DNA of 64,000 bases from Lepus europaeus (taxonomy: Eukaryota; Chordata; Mammalia; Lagomorpha; Leporidae): the NCBI RefSeq assembly GCF_033115175.1, contig NC_084850.1:102301439-102365438 (forward strand), in the 5' to 3' direction. Numbering within the stretch: the first letter of the stretch is position 1; each line of letters begins with the position of its first letter. This document shows positions 1-37,910 of this stretch, piece by piece. The notes beneath the pieces are model-generated. The model was not told the origin of the DNA, made no database searches, and worked only from the letters and a program-made list of their open reading frames with translations. The position numbers and the translations under genes are program-made.

Positions 1-545
1 GGGGGTACTTCCAAAACAGACTCCCTAATCCCGCCCCGGAGTTCCCAAACGCCAGCTCCGAAGGGTCTCCTCAGAAGCAGACACCTCTAAATACCATCCC
101 GGGCCCAGAGGCTCCAAGTACACCCATTAGGGGACCCCCGAAGTTGGGGTTTAGGGGAGCACCCTTCTCCAAATGCTGTCCAGGGGCTTGGGGGCATGGT
201 GCTCCAGCTCACCCCCTATGCCGGGCGGAAGCCTCGCCTTCCTGCTGGAGATGAGCCGAAGCCACGGGGCAACGGAAGAGAAAACCACCTCCGGTGTACT
301 AGAGAGCCAGAGTTTGCGCGGAGCTCGGAAGCGCGGGGCCTTAGAGGGCCCCGGGCCTGGGATGTACCACCGACGCATTGCTAGAGGGGCGAGCGCGCGT
401 GCTCCCGTGCCGCCGGCTCAAGTTTCAGTTCCAGATACCCCTACAGCTTGTGGTACAGCCCCAGTCCGCGAGGCATGCTGGGGTTGGTAGTCCCCTCTGG
501 CTAGTGCTTGGTGCACGTGGTGGGCATCAGCGCCCCGACTATGAG
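1..545 (-). promoter_or_regulatory. UBA1: CpG-rich promoter block, probably the 5' end of UBA1
   Basis: This block is GC- and CpG-rich, unlike the AT-rich DNA to its right, and contains a ZNF143/Staf-type site near 473-494. In human, UBA1 (the main ubiquitin-activating enzyme E1) starts a few kb beyond the 3' end of RBM10 in the same direction, so here it would read leftwards off the window. A possible first-exon donor (GGG|GTGAGC on the minus strand) has its exon end at 213. No UBA1 coding exon is in the window. The assignment rests on synteny and base composition, not on protein sequence. Confidence 0.5.
473..494 (-). promoter_or_regulatory. ZNF143/Staf-type binding site
   Basis: Read on the minus strand, the site has ACTAC, a short spacer, then CCCAGCATGC. 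This is the known ZNF143 core (ACTACAATTCCCAGCATGC) with changes in the middle. Such sites sit close to the start of CpG-island housekeeping promoters, consistent with a UBA1 start just to the left. Confidence 0.55.
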
Positions 546-899
546 AAAATTTAAGCCTGGGCTGTGGAATTCCTGGATCCCTGCTCTGAGGCGATGGGAA
601 GAGGGAATGGAACGTAGAGGTGCCCCCAGATGGAAAGACACACCCATCCTGCAGATGGAAAGGTTGAGGCTTAGGTGACCAACGAAGTTTGTTCATATGA
701 CGTTTATGGCTGTGGGCCAGGTGCTGGCTCGTCTTCCTTGCCGTTATGCAGCGGACATTCCAGCGTGAGAGATAGACTATAAACGTAGCAAATAAGTAAA
801 AATTATGGTCCCACATTTAAGTATGTTATAATGATATCTGTGACTATATGACATACATTATATGTAATAAAGCATACATATAACGACTACATCCTATAT

Positions 900-1205
900 A
901 ACATGATAGGTGCAAGGTGTCCGGCGGGTAACAAATCTTCCCAGGCAGACGCACCTGGGCAAGGTTCCACGGCCCCAACAGAGCAACAGAGCGGGGCGGG
1001 GAAGTCGCGCGTCAGAGACTGGGAGAGCTCCTTTTATAGATTCAGGGCACGGGGGTTAAAGGTTGAGGCAGGTCTGATCCTCATTGGTTGACCTTTAGGC
1101 ACCCGCAGGGACCTTGACAAGGACTTTTCTTCCCCGCAAGTACTGGTAGGGACTTCTCCATTCCCGGAAGTATAGGCCTTCCTCCTTGCGGATCCCAAAG
1201 CTACT
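900..1205 (-). mobile_element. LTR-like element with CCAAT and TATA boxes (solo LTR)
   Basis: On the minus strand this segment has a CCAAT box (1087-1083), then about 45 bases later a TATAAAA box (1038-1032), then a GC-rich stretch. This is the U3/R layout of a retroviral LTR. No gag, pol or env remains beside it. Exact ends and a target duplication could not be fixed. It points the same way as the presumed UBA1 promoter and lies about 500 bp upstream of it. Confidence 0.5.
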
Positions 1206-1339
1206 AATAGGTACTGTTGATGGTGAATAATTTACATGTTTGTGTATAATAAATGTCAGTAAATATCGAAATGTGTTTATTGTATGAGTATATAAAGTGT
1301 ATCTAGTTGTGCATCACTTAACAATGGGGATCCGGCATT

Positions 1340-1612
1340 TTTAAAATTATATATGCATATATGTATTTGAAAGGCAGAGTAATTGAGAGAGAGAGGGAGA
1401 GACACAAGGAGTGATCTTCCACCTGGTTCATTCTCCAAACGGCTGCCCCTGGGACTCCATCCGGGTCTCCCACTTGGGTGGAGACCCAAGCACGTGGGCC
1501 ATCAGCTGCTGCCTTCCCAGGCGCATCAGCAGGGAGCTGGATCAGAAGCCAAGCAACCTGGCTGCAAACCAGCACTTGGATATGGGATGTAGCTGCATAG
1601 TGCCCACAATAT
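1340..1612 (-). repeat. CSINE, diverged
   Basis: The tail-side GA stretch, the CCCAAATGG-equivalent region and the CACGTGGG box of the lagomorph C-type SINE are recognisable in reverse. The tRNA-like head is truncated. Confidence 0.7.
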
Positions 1613-1799
1613 ACCTATCGCGTGTTCCTGTGCTGAATTGTATCACGATGAGTAATTGTAATGCAATGGTAGGATTTTTCTATCTAAGCAGGGACATCTG
1701 GCTGAACCTGGGGTTGGTATGCCCACATGTTATATGGGAGCACCTGGAGAATGGAGTTTAGGGGGAAAGGTGGATGCTGGAAACCCAGCAGAAAGGCTC

Positions 1800-2400
1800 C
1801 TGCAAGATTCTAGGAAGTGATGATGGAGGTTCAGATCAAGGTGATGAAAGTAGTTAAGGAGGGATTGAATTCTGGGTTGATTCTGAAGATAAAGATGCCA
1901 GGGTTCGCCGAGAGCAGACCAGGGTGTAGAAAAGAGGAGTCCTGGCTGACCCCCAGGTTCCCAGCCTGAGCAGCTGGAAGAATGGGGTAGCCATGAACTG
2001 GCATGGAAAATACTCTATTGGGAGCAGGTGTGGAACAAAAGCAGGAGTTGGGTGTTGATGCTGTTACATTTGAGGTGCTTCTTAGACATCCCCAAGTAGA
2101 GAGGAAACAGTTGGAGAGCAGGTCTGACATTTGGGGGCTATAAGGAAGGTCTGCCCTGGAGATAAGGATTTGGGGAACATGAGAAGTGACCACTGAAGCC
2201 ATTCATGGCTGTGGCTGAGTTCTCTGAAGAATGGATTGTCGCCAAATGAGAGTCATTGAGACAGGATTTGGACTTTCACAGGGCAAGGGAAGGGCATTCC
2301 AGTTGGAGAGAACAATTTGGACAAAAAGTGTGGCAGTAGGAAAGTGGGCCAGAAAGAGAGAGGATGGGTGAGGGGTTGCACCATTCATCATTGCCCCCAG
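1800..2400 (+). repeat. Ancient L2-like repeat
   Basis: The text resembles the 3' half of mammalian L2 copies (phrases around gaggtgcttcttagacatcc and gggcattccag). It is old and diverged, and no coding frame stands out. The gap from 1613 to 2475 holds nothing else I can name. Confidence 0.4.
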
Positions 2401-2475
2401 TGCTATATGAAAGTGCCTGTTTGTCCACAGCTTCTCAGAGGGGCTGGGTGTTTACATTAACCCCTCTCCCCCTTT

Positions 2476-2787
2476 TTTAAAGATTCATTTATTTTTTATT
2501 TGAAAGGAAGGGGGGGAGAGAGAGAGGTCTTCCATTCACTGGTTCACTCCCCAAAAGGTCGCAACAGCCGGAGCTGGGCCTATCCAAAGCCAGGAGCCAG
2601 GAGATTCCTCCAGGTCTCCCACGTGGGTGCAGGGGCCCAAGCACTTGGGCTATCTTCCAGTGCTTTCCCATACTGTTTGCAGGGAGCTGGATTGGAAGTG
2701 GAGCAGCCTGGACTCGAACCTGTGCCCATATGCAATGCCAGGGCTGCAGGCAGAGGCTTAACCACTACACCACAATGCCGACCCCAT
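2476..2787 (-). repeat. CSINE
   Basis: Full-length reverse copy, from a T-rich/ATTTATTTTT tail through the GA run to the complement of the tRNA-like head (ending CACAATGCCGACCCC). Confidence 0.9.
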
Positions 2788-3124
2788 CTGTTAATTTTCT
2801 AATTCCATCAGTAACATTTTATTAAACATTGTTACATCTATAAGTGAAACAGACTTGAAATTTTTGTAAGTTTCAAGTAATTTATTTTTTAACTTAGAAA
2901 CATTTTATTTAAGGTATACAAACTTCATGCATTTCATATATACAAATTTAGCAACATAATGATTCTTCCCACCCTACCATCCCTCCCACACACACTCCCA
3001 CCTTTCTTCCTCCTCCCTCTCTTATTCCCTTATTTTTTTTTACAAAGATCTATTTTCTGTTAACTTTATACTTATAAGATTAATCCTACACTAAGAGTTC
3101 AACAAATATTATGAAGAAAAAAAA

Positions 3125-3375
3125 AGAAAAACCACTGTTCCTCAATGGTCAAGACAAGGGCTGGGCCAAGCCAAAGTCAGAAGCCAGGAACTCCATCCGG
3201 GTCTCCCACCTGGGTGGCAGTGGCCCAAGTATTTGGGCCATATTCCACTTTTTTTCCAGTTGTACTAGCAGGGAGCTGGATTGGAAGTGGAGCACCAGAG
3301 ATTCAAACTGGAGCCCATATGGGATGCTGGCGTTGCAGGCAGTGGCTTAACCCACTGCACCACAAAACTGGCTCT
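3125..3375 (-). repeat. CSINE, diverged
   Basis: Reverse copy lacking a clear GA run. The GCAGGGAGCTGGATTGGAAGTGG segment and the head (CACTGCACCAC) are present. Confidence 0.75.
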
Positions 3376-3402
3376 CTTTTCATTTTTAAAAATTCTGTTG
3401 TA

Positions 3403-3657
3403 GGGTAGGAATTTGGGTCAGTGGTAAAAAATGCCACTTGGGATGCCTGCATCCCATATCGTAGTGCCTGTGCATGAGTCCTGGCTCTGCTCCCAGTTCC
3501 AGCTTCCTGCTAATGCACACTCTAGGTGACAGCAGGTGATGGAGTTCCTGCCACAATCTTGGGAGACCTGGATTGCAATCCCAGCTCTTGACTCCTGGCT
3601 CCTTTCCTGGACCAGCCCCGGCCAACCAGCAGATGGTAGTGCTCTGTCTTTCAAAAA
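3403..3657 (+). repeat. CSINE-related SINE, diverged
   Basis: Forward copy with the GCATCCCATAT and CTTCCTGCTAATGCAC segments of older C-type SINEs. It abuts a second forward copy directly. Confidence 0.65.
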
Positions 3658-3945
3658 AAGTTAGGATGGCCATGTCCAACATCGGAGCACCTGGGTTCAA
3701 TACCCAACACTGCAGCTCCTGACTCCAGCTTCCAGCTAATGTAGACCCTGGGAAACAGCAGTGATGGCTCAAGTCACCTTGGCTCCTGACACACATGTGG
3801 GAGGCCTGGATTGAGTTCTGGGCTCCTGGCTTCAGCCCTTCCCCAACCCAGGCCAGGCTGTTGCAGGCATTTGAGGAGTGAATCAGTGGGTGGGAGCTTC
3901 TTGTCTGTCTTTCCACCTCTCAAATTAAAAAACAAATTTAAGCAC
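3658..3945 (+). repeat. CSINE-related SINE, diverged
   Basis: Second forward copy of the tandem pair, ending in CTTTCCACCTCTCAAATTAAAA. Confidence 0.65.
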
Positions 3946-4060
3946 CATTAGTTTCTTTAACTGATTGGTTTTGCCAGGCATCTTCCCTTTACTGCAAAGA
4001 TTCTGCTTTTAATTTTATTGATCTGTCATACTTTACTCCTTAGTTCATCAGTGCTTTTCT

Positions 4061-4381
4061 TTTTTAATTTTTTGACAGGCAGAGTGGAGAGAGAGAGAGA
4101 GAGAGAGAAAGGTTTTCCTTTGCTGTTGGTTCACCCTCCAATGGCCGCGCGGCCGGCGCACCGTGCTGATCCGATGGCAGGAGCCAGGTGCCTATCCTGG
4201 TCTCCCATGGGGTGCAGGGCCCAAGCACTTGGGCCATTCTCCACTGCACTCCCCGGCCACAGCAGAGAGCTGGCCTGGAAGAGGGGCAACCGGGACAGAA
4301 TCCGGCACCCCGACCAGGACTAGAACCTGGTGTGCCGGCACCGCAAGGCGGAGGATTAGCCTAGTGAGCCGCGGTGCCGGC
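4061..4381 (-). repeat. CSINE, young subfamily, with target duplication
   Basis: Reverse copy of the GC-rich subfamily (GCGCGGCCGGCGC core, TTTTTGACAGGCAGAG tail). It is flanked by a perfect 13-bp duplication, tcagtgcttttct, at 4048-4060 and 4382-4394. Confidence 0.93.
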
Positions 4382-4397
4382 TCAGTGCTTTTCTCTT

Positions 4398-4620
4398 CAT
4401 TGAACTGGCCCTCTATATTTATGGGTTCTGCATCCTGTGGATTCAACCAACCATGGATTGAAAATATTCAGAAAAAAACCCTGCATCTGTACTGAACATG
4501 TAGAGATTTTTTTTCTTGTCATTATTCCCTAAGCAATAGTGTGTAACACATATTTACAAAGCATTTACAATGTTTTAGGTATTGTAAGTAACCTAGAGAT
4601 GATTCAAAATATAGAGGAGA
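4398..4620 (+). mobile_element. MER2/Tigger-like DNA transposon fragment
   Basis: The phrases ATTCAACCAACCATGGATTG, AAAATATTCAG and CTGTACTGAACATG are typical of MER2-type pogo/Tigger elements. The segment at 5262-5330 (TCTGAAGGGTATTGGTTCCA) looks like the opposite end of such an element. Confidence 0.65.
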
Positions 4621-4621
4621 A

Positions 4622-4890
4622 TGGGGCTGGTGCTGTGGCACCGAACTAAGCTGGCATCCCATATCTGAGCACTGGTTCGAGACCCGGCTGCTCCACTTCC
4701 AATCCAGCTCTCTGCTGTGGCCTGGGAAAGCAATAGAAAATGGCTCAAGTGCTTGGGCCCCTGCTGCCCATGTAGGAGACCCGGATGAAACTCCTGGCTC
4801 CTGGCTTTGGCCTGGTTCAGCCCTGGCTATTGTGGCCATCTGGGGAGCAAATGGAAGATCTCTTTCACAAAAAAAAGTCTTTAAAGAAAC
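4622..4890 (+). repeat. CSINE
   Basis: Forward copy inserted next to the Tigger fragment. It starts GGGGCTGGTGCTGTGGC and has lost most of the CT run and tail. Confidence 0.88.
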
Positions 4891-5261
4891 AATCAGCATG
4901 GATGAATCTCACAAACATAGTGAATAAAAGAAACCAGGCACAAAAGAGTATAAAATGGCATAGTATGTGCGTGGAACCTACACGTGCATCTACTGTATGA
5001 CTGTATGTATATGAAGTTCTACATCAAGCAGAACAGTGGTCAGAGAAGGTTGAAATTGGGTTGGTGTTATCTACTGGAAAGGGTTGCAAGGCAGTTTCCT
5101 GGAATGATGAAAGGATTCTTGATGGAGTGCTGATCAAATGGGTTCTTAGGTTAAAAAAAATTCAACAAGCTTTATAATTAAAATCTACTTTTCATCATAT
5201 GTAAATCACATAACAGGTTAGGCAAAGATCACCAAAGCAATTCTCAAGTAAGAAGGAAGAA

Positions 5262-5520
5262 AACAGAACTGTCCCTCATATCTGAAGGGTATTGGTTCCA
5301 GGGCCCCCACAAATACCAAAAGCTGCAAGATGCACAAGTCACACCCACCCCCACAAGTCTTTTGATTGACACCTTCGCATTTATTTTGGGTAAGTGCCTG
5401 GGAGTGGAATTTCTGGGTCACGAGGTGAGTGTGTGTAGAACTTCATAGAAAACAGGCAGTTCTCCGGTGGCTGTACCATTGTCTACCACTGCCAATGAGG
5501 TATGAAGGTGTAAAAGACTC
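5262..5520. repeat. Tigger end plus L1 3'-UTR-like remnant
   Basis: 5262-5330 resembles a MER2/Tigger terminus. 5365-5520 resembles a mammalian L1 3' region (GGAGTGGAATTTCTGGGTCA, then GGTGGCTGTACCATTG). 5520-6397 is unique-looking intergenic DNA in which I see nothing further. Confidence 0.5.
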
Positions 5521-6397
5521 TGAGAGTGGAATGTGGGGGTGTCTTGGCTCAAAGGCACACTCGTCCTGAGACTCAGGCTCAGGCTGCCTCTTTTCCTATT
5601 CCCTCTCCCCTCCCCTCACTGGGCAACACTTCCATATCCGATCAGCACCATCCCACCCCTAGGGCCCCCCTACTTTCTAGTCCCAACCCTCACAACTGAC
5701 ACAGGGTCAAGTCACAATGTCTAATGGGGGAGGGACTGCTCCTCTGGCACCACCTCCTTCCCACCCTCATCTCATAAGCCTGTGTATGTGCGTGGGGGTG
5801 GGCTCCTGGACCCAATTCACAGCCCAGCCCGCTAAGGTCTGGCAGAAGGCAGCCACAGCACATGTCGCAGAATCAGCATGCAGAGCAGAGGGCACGGGGC
5901 GCTGTGGCGATCTCTTCAGAGGATGGCGACCTGAGTGGATGTGAACGGTTCCCCCAACGGTATTCCTGGGACCTGGGATTTGCAGGCTGGGCTTCCTCAA
6001 TCTACCCCTCCAGTCAGCATGTCCCTGGGCCCTGAGTGCTTGTTTTCTCCATGGAAGTGCTGAGGGCACTGTCCCCAGATCCAGGGATGGCAAAATACAG
6101 TTTAGTCTGGGGATCATAGGCCAAGTTTAATCTGGGGACAGCAAGCAAGGACAGGGGGTGGAAGTGGGGGTACCCAGTACTGGTTCTGATCTAGGGGGAC
6201 TTCGAACCTCGTGGTGCTGGACTTCCTGGTAGAGCATGACCTGCTGGACCCTGACAAGAGAGAGGGGCCATGCCTAGGATCTTGTGGGTTGGGGGACAGG
6301 CCAGAACCCCATTCTGTAGTAGCCAGCATGTGCCAAATACTGAATGCTATCATGGCCACTGATGTTGGCCTGTCAAAGATCTCACTTTTCTTTCTTT

Positions 6398-6690
6398 TTA
6401 AGTTATTTATTTAAAAGTCAGAGCCCAAGAGGGACAAAACTTCCATCCACTTGCTTACTTCCCAGATGCCTGCAATGGCTGGGGCTGGGGCTGAGCCAGA
6501 AGCCCGGAACTCCAACACAGCCTCTCTCGTGGGTGGCAGGGACCCAAGTACTTGGGTCATCATCCGCTGCCTCCCAGGATACGCCTTAGCAGGAAGCTGG
6601 ACAGAAAGCAGAGGCGGGACTTCATCTCACGTGCTCAGGTATGGAAGCCAGCATCCCAAATGGCGGCTTAAGCCGCTGCACCACAACGCC
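6398..6690 (-). repeat. CSINE, diverged
   Basis: Reverse copy lying just beyond the RBM10 polyadenylation region. It is the last CSINE before a 16-kb CSINE-free stretch. Confidence 0.8.
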
Positions 6691-6767
6691 CTTCCTGTCC
6701 ATCTACGTCTGTGTCCCTGGTTCTAGGGCATGAGAAAGAAGAGCCGCAAGATGCAGACTTTTCAAGT

Positions 6768-6773
6768 TTTATT
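6768..6773 (-). terminator. RBM10: RBM10 polyadenylation signal AATAAA
   Basis: TTTATT on the plus strand is AATAAA in the RBM10 sense, about 195 nt after the stop codon. Cleavage is expected near 6745-6755, giving a 3'UTR of roughly 220 nt (about 6750-6968). Confidence 0.85.
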
Positions 6774-6968
6774 ACAAAAAGAACATGACCCCAGCCCAAT
6801 TTTCCAACAAAAGTCACCAACTCCAACTTTGATTTGGTCAGGGCTGCTCTGGTGGAGGAGCAGGCTGGTGGATGGGAGCAGGATCTCCCTCTAACCACCC
6901 ACGCATCATCATCCCCTGCCCCAGGATGGAAACTCAATAATGTAAGAAGAAGATGTTCTTGCAGCTGC

Positions 6969-32357
<25,389 letters not shown>

Positions 32358-32374
<17 letters not shown>

Positions 32375-32499
32375 GTCCTGATAGGACCTGCGGGGGCTGC
32401 TGGGGCCCCTCCTCTGCCGCTGGCTCCGTTTCACTTCCCAGCCACCCCCGCTGCTGCCACCATGATCTGCCAGCCTGGGTGATGCCTCCTGCAGGGATT
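32358..32499 (-). CDS. RBM10: RBM10 exon 2 (5'UTR plus residues 1-6, start codon)
   Basis: 125 nt of 5'UTR followed by ATGGAGTATGAAAGACG (32374-32358). The start sits in a good context (G at -3, G at +4). Acceptor TCCCCAG|AATC, donor ACG|GTGAGT. The UTR part holds the end of an upstream ORF. Confidence 0.93.
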
Positions 32500-34179
32500 C
32501 TGGGGAGAGTAGAGGGAAGAAAGGGGTCAAGGCAGTGAGAAACCCTCATTATCAAGGCTCTCTACTGTCCCTTAGCCCACGGATATTGTTTTTCAACGCC
32601 CAGTGCTTGTGTGGATCAGGCTACAAGAAGGCAGCCCCAACTTGGGCTGCTCCTTCCTTAACCCACAAACACAAAACTAGAGCCCACAGCCCTGGAAGAC
32701 AAGGCCTTCATCAGACAGGGGACATCTTGCAGAGAGACCTGGTGGGGCCAGTCATTGTGTGGCCAGGGTTTTGCCATCTGAGCCTGGTAGACATGTTCAA
32801 GTCTAGGCACAGAGGCAAAACTTTACAATAGTGGGCAGGCACTGGGCTCTTTCCATGAGCCCCAAGGTACCATTTCATTATCCCAACAAGATGTTGGCTG
32901 CCGCCTGCGAGGCAGCAAGATACCCTGAAAGGCTACGGGGGTGTGTGTGAAGGGGACTACCTCGGCAACAAGACAACTGCTACCTCCCTGGGCTCCCAGC
33001 TCTTGCACGGTGACTGGCTCAGCCCCCAGCTCTGTCTCTGATGTGCAGCCGGGTCCCAAGGTGGCTGGCTCCCTAGGGCTCTGAGCCCAAGTGTTCCAGA
33101 GGCAAAAGGAGGCCCTTCCTACTGGGCTGGAGCAGTCACTTCATACAACCCTTGGGGCTGTGCAAGGTCTAAGACTCCTGATAACTATGTGACAACACAG
33201 GCAGGGGTCGGAATGTATCCCACAATCTCCAGGCTCCTCCCTCTCAACAGGAATTGGGTAAAGCCAGGCGGTCACAGCACCTGTTCAACACTAGGTCGTC
33301 GCCACCACACCTTTCCTCCATGCACACACACCAATCTTCTCTTCCTCCCCAAACCACAGGGAACCAGAGTTACCTGCTCCCAGATGGGTAAAGTCAGAAT
33401 CACAACCAGGGGCCCCGGCGATTGCAAGGCAGATGGGAAATCCTTAACAGACTGGCATTCACAACAGATACTGGCCCAAATCACAGCCAGACCCCACTGC
33501 GTGGGCCATAATCACACACGGAGCCCCGTTTCAATGGTATGAACTCCTCAAAAGAACGGGAGGTAAGTCTCTCTCTCTCTCCCACCACCCCACACACATG
33601 CTCCCTGCACCACTCTCCCATCCAATGAGTAAGGGCCCGTCACAGGGTAGCCCCCCTCCGCCCCCACGGATAAGGACCAGAGTCGCCCCTCTCCCCGCCA
33701 AGGATTAAAGGCCAGAGTTGCACATTTTCCCCTCAGTGCCCGCCCCATGAATAAGGACCAGAGCCGCCGAGCACTTCCCCATGGATCAGTAAGTGCCAAA
33801 GTATCATAGAGAGCAGCCAGCACACCCCTTCCCCTATGGATAAACACTCAAGTCGCAGACACCTGCATAAAGTTCTGTAAGCAAACACAGCTACAGTAAC
33901 CCATTCCCATCCGTCCCTCCCTTCCCCCAGCCCGCGTGCACCCATCCCGTGTCCCAATCGCGCACGCGCCCTAGATTTCACAAGGGGGGGGAAAGACACC
34001 CCCTCCCGGGTTCTGACCATGCACGCATCCCTGCGATCCACGCGTGCCCCGAACCCGTAGTCCGCCCTCAACGCTTCATCTGTGCAACCCCCCGCCCGGG
34101 ACCCCTTACCTCCGCCCCCACGACCAGCGTCGACGCTCACCTTCTCGGCTCGGGCTGTCAAGGGAGGGCTCCGAGGCAT
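32431..34179 (-). CDS. Upstream ORF spliced across RBM10 exons 1 and 2 (35 codons)
   Basis: An ATG at 34179-34177 in exon 1 opens 13 codons to the donor, continues in phase through exon 2 for 22 codons, and stops at TGA 32433-32431, 56 nt before the RBM10 ATG. A second in-frame ATG (32463-32461) has a strong context (A at -3, G at +4) and would give a 10-residue peptide. The likely role is tuning translation of RBM10; no product function is claimed. Confidence 0.5.
32500..34140 (-). other. RBM10 intron 1
   Basis: 1.64 kb, mostly unique. A degenerate tandem repeat lies at 33616-33860, and CpG density rises towards the promoter. An extra donor-like site (GGA|GGTAAGG, about 34110) lies 30 bases into the intron. 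Confidence 0.8.
33616..33860. repeat. Degenerate minisatellite in RBM10 intron 1
   Basis: The motif CCCCATGGATAAGGACCAGAG with C-rich spacers recurs about five or six times with changes and variable spacing (for example 33664, 33702, 33746, 33777 and 33833). Confidence 0.6.
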
Positions 34180-34378
34180 CACCTCGGCCCGCCGCCACCT
34201 CCTCCAAGTCTCCCAGCTCAGTCGGAGCCGGAGCGCGCAACAATCAAGTCCAAAGCTGGAGGCAGAAAGGAGGGGCAGGAGAAGGGAGAAGCGCCAAGTG
34301 CGCTGCCCTCCCAGGGAAACTCACGGCCGCCTACTCCCAGCCGGCCGCAATCAGCAGCACAAAATGGCGACGACAAGA
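34141..34378 (-). other. RBM10: RBM10 exon 1 (5'UTR)
   Basis: Untranslated exon ending GAGAAG|GTGAGC at 34141. The 5' end is placed near 34370-34380 beside a YY1-type element (AAAATGGCGAC at 34361-34371). The exact start is inferred. Confidence 0.7.
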
Positions 34379-34900
34379 AGGCAGCCGGCGCTCCGACCAC
34401 CATCCACCTACTAAGGGAGCGCGCTCTGGCCGGCCTCTTCTATTGGTCGCCGCTCGCCGTCGGCCAGCCCTGGCCGCCTCTGATTGGCACGCGTAGGCCA
34501 CCTCCCCACTCCCCGTGAGAACGCCCCACAAGTCGAGAAAAAGTCGCTATTGGCCAATCCAGCGAGGCCCGCTTTTTAGAAGCTTGGCTTCCTTTGAAGA
34601 TGAAAGGCAGGCGGAAGCTCCACCTCTTTCCCTAAAGGGCAAGGGAACTCTGGGCGATTGGCTGGAAGCCGTGGCCACCCAAATGTCACTGTTTCCTTCC
34701 TATCAAGTTCTGTGCAGACCTAGCAATAGCAAATTTCTCAGGAGGCCATGACTACAAGAGGGTAAGGGGGCTCCTCCTCGACGCCCCGCCTCACTTGCAA
34801 ACAAAATCGGACCTGGGACCTATTTAGTGTGGCGGGGTGGAGCGACAATTATCGCGCTCGGACCAACTGCAGCTGCGCACAGTCGCATTTCCGTCCCGCC
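34379..34900. promoter_or_regulatory. Divergent RBM10/NDUFB11 promoter
   Basis: About 500 bp, CpG-rich, without a good TATA box. Five CCAAT boxes (either strand) lie at 34442-34446, 34483-34487, 34549-34553, 34554-34558 (the last two overlap as ATTGGCCAAT) and 34657-34661. A YY1-type ATGGCGGC sits on the NDUFB11 start codon (34927). A GCGCAC motif near 34875 may be an NRF1 half-site. Head-to-head genes joined by a short CpG island usually share such a promoter. Confidence 0.8.
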
Positions 34901-34926
34901 CCTGAGACCCTGCCGCACTCTTCGTC

Positions 34927-37410
<2,484 letters not shown>

Positions 37411-37489
37411 CCAGTTGCTGAGTGGGGCTCAAGAAGCACCACCCTGCCCTCCCCCCGCCTGCCATTCTGTCTTCTCCTCCGAGCTCCTA

Positions 37490-37495
37490 ATTAAA
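37490..37495 (+). terminator. NDUFB11: NDUFB11 polyadenylation signal ATTAAA
   Basis: The variant signal ATTAAA lies 80 nt past the stop. A GT-rich/T-rich stretch follows (GTGTTTGCTTTTGTTTTG), so cleavage is expected near 37512-37520. Confidence 0.8.
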
Positions 37496-37589
37496 GGGAC
37501 TGAAAGTCTGATTGGCAAGTGTTTGCTTTTGTTTTGAGGGGGCTATGAGGGTGGGAGTGTGACAGACCTTAAAAGGGCTGCTGCAGCCT

Positions 37590-37910
37590 TTCCTCGGTGA
37601 TTTAGTTGTCCATTGCCATGTAACAAACACCCTAAAACTTGGTGGCTTAAAAGCCTCAGTTTAGTATTATCCTCCATTATCCTGTGGGTTGACTGGGTTC
37701 AGCTAGGTGGTTCTTCTTGGGCTCCCAGGTAGTTGTGATTAAATGGTGGTTGTGGCTGGAGCCATCCGAAGGCTCAGCTGGGCTGCATGTCCCAGATGGC
37801 TTCCTCATCCACAGGGCTGACACTTCAGTCTTCCACGGGGCCTCTCTACAGCAGGCTTATACTGTGGCTCAGCGCCTCTGGAGGGGAGTGTAGCATACAG
37901 GAAGAAATTG
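37590..37910 (+). mobile_element. MLT1-like (ERVL-MaLR) LTR fragment
   Basis: CCATGTAACAAACACCCTAA and CTTGGTGGCTTAAAAGCCTC resemble MLT1 LTRs. 37911-39137 is unique-looking, with no gene seen. Confidence 0.55.
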
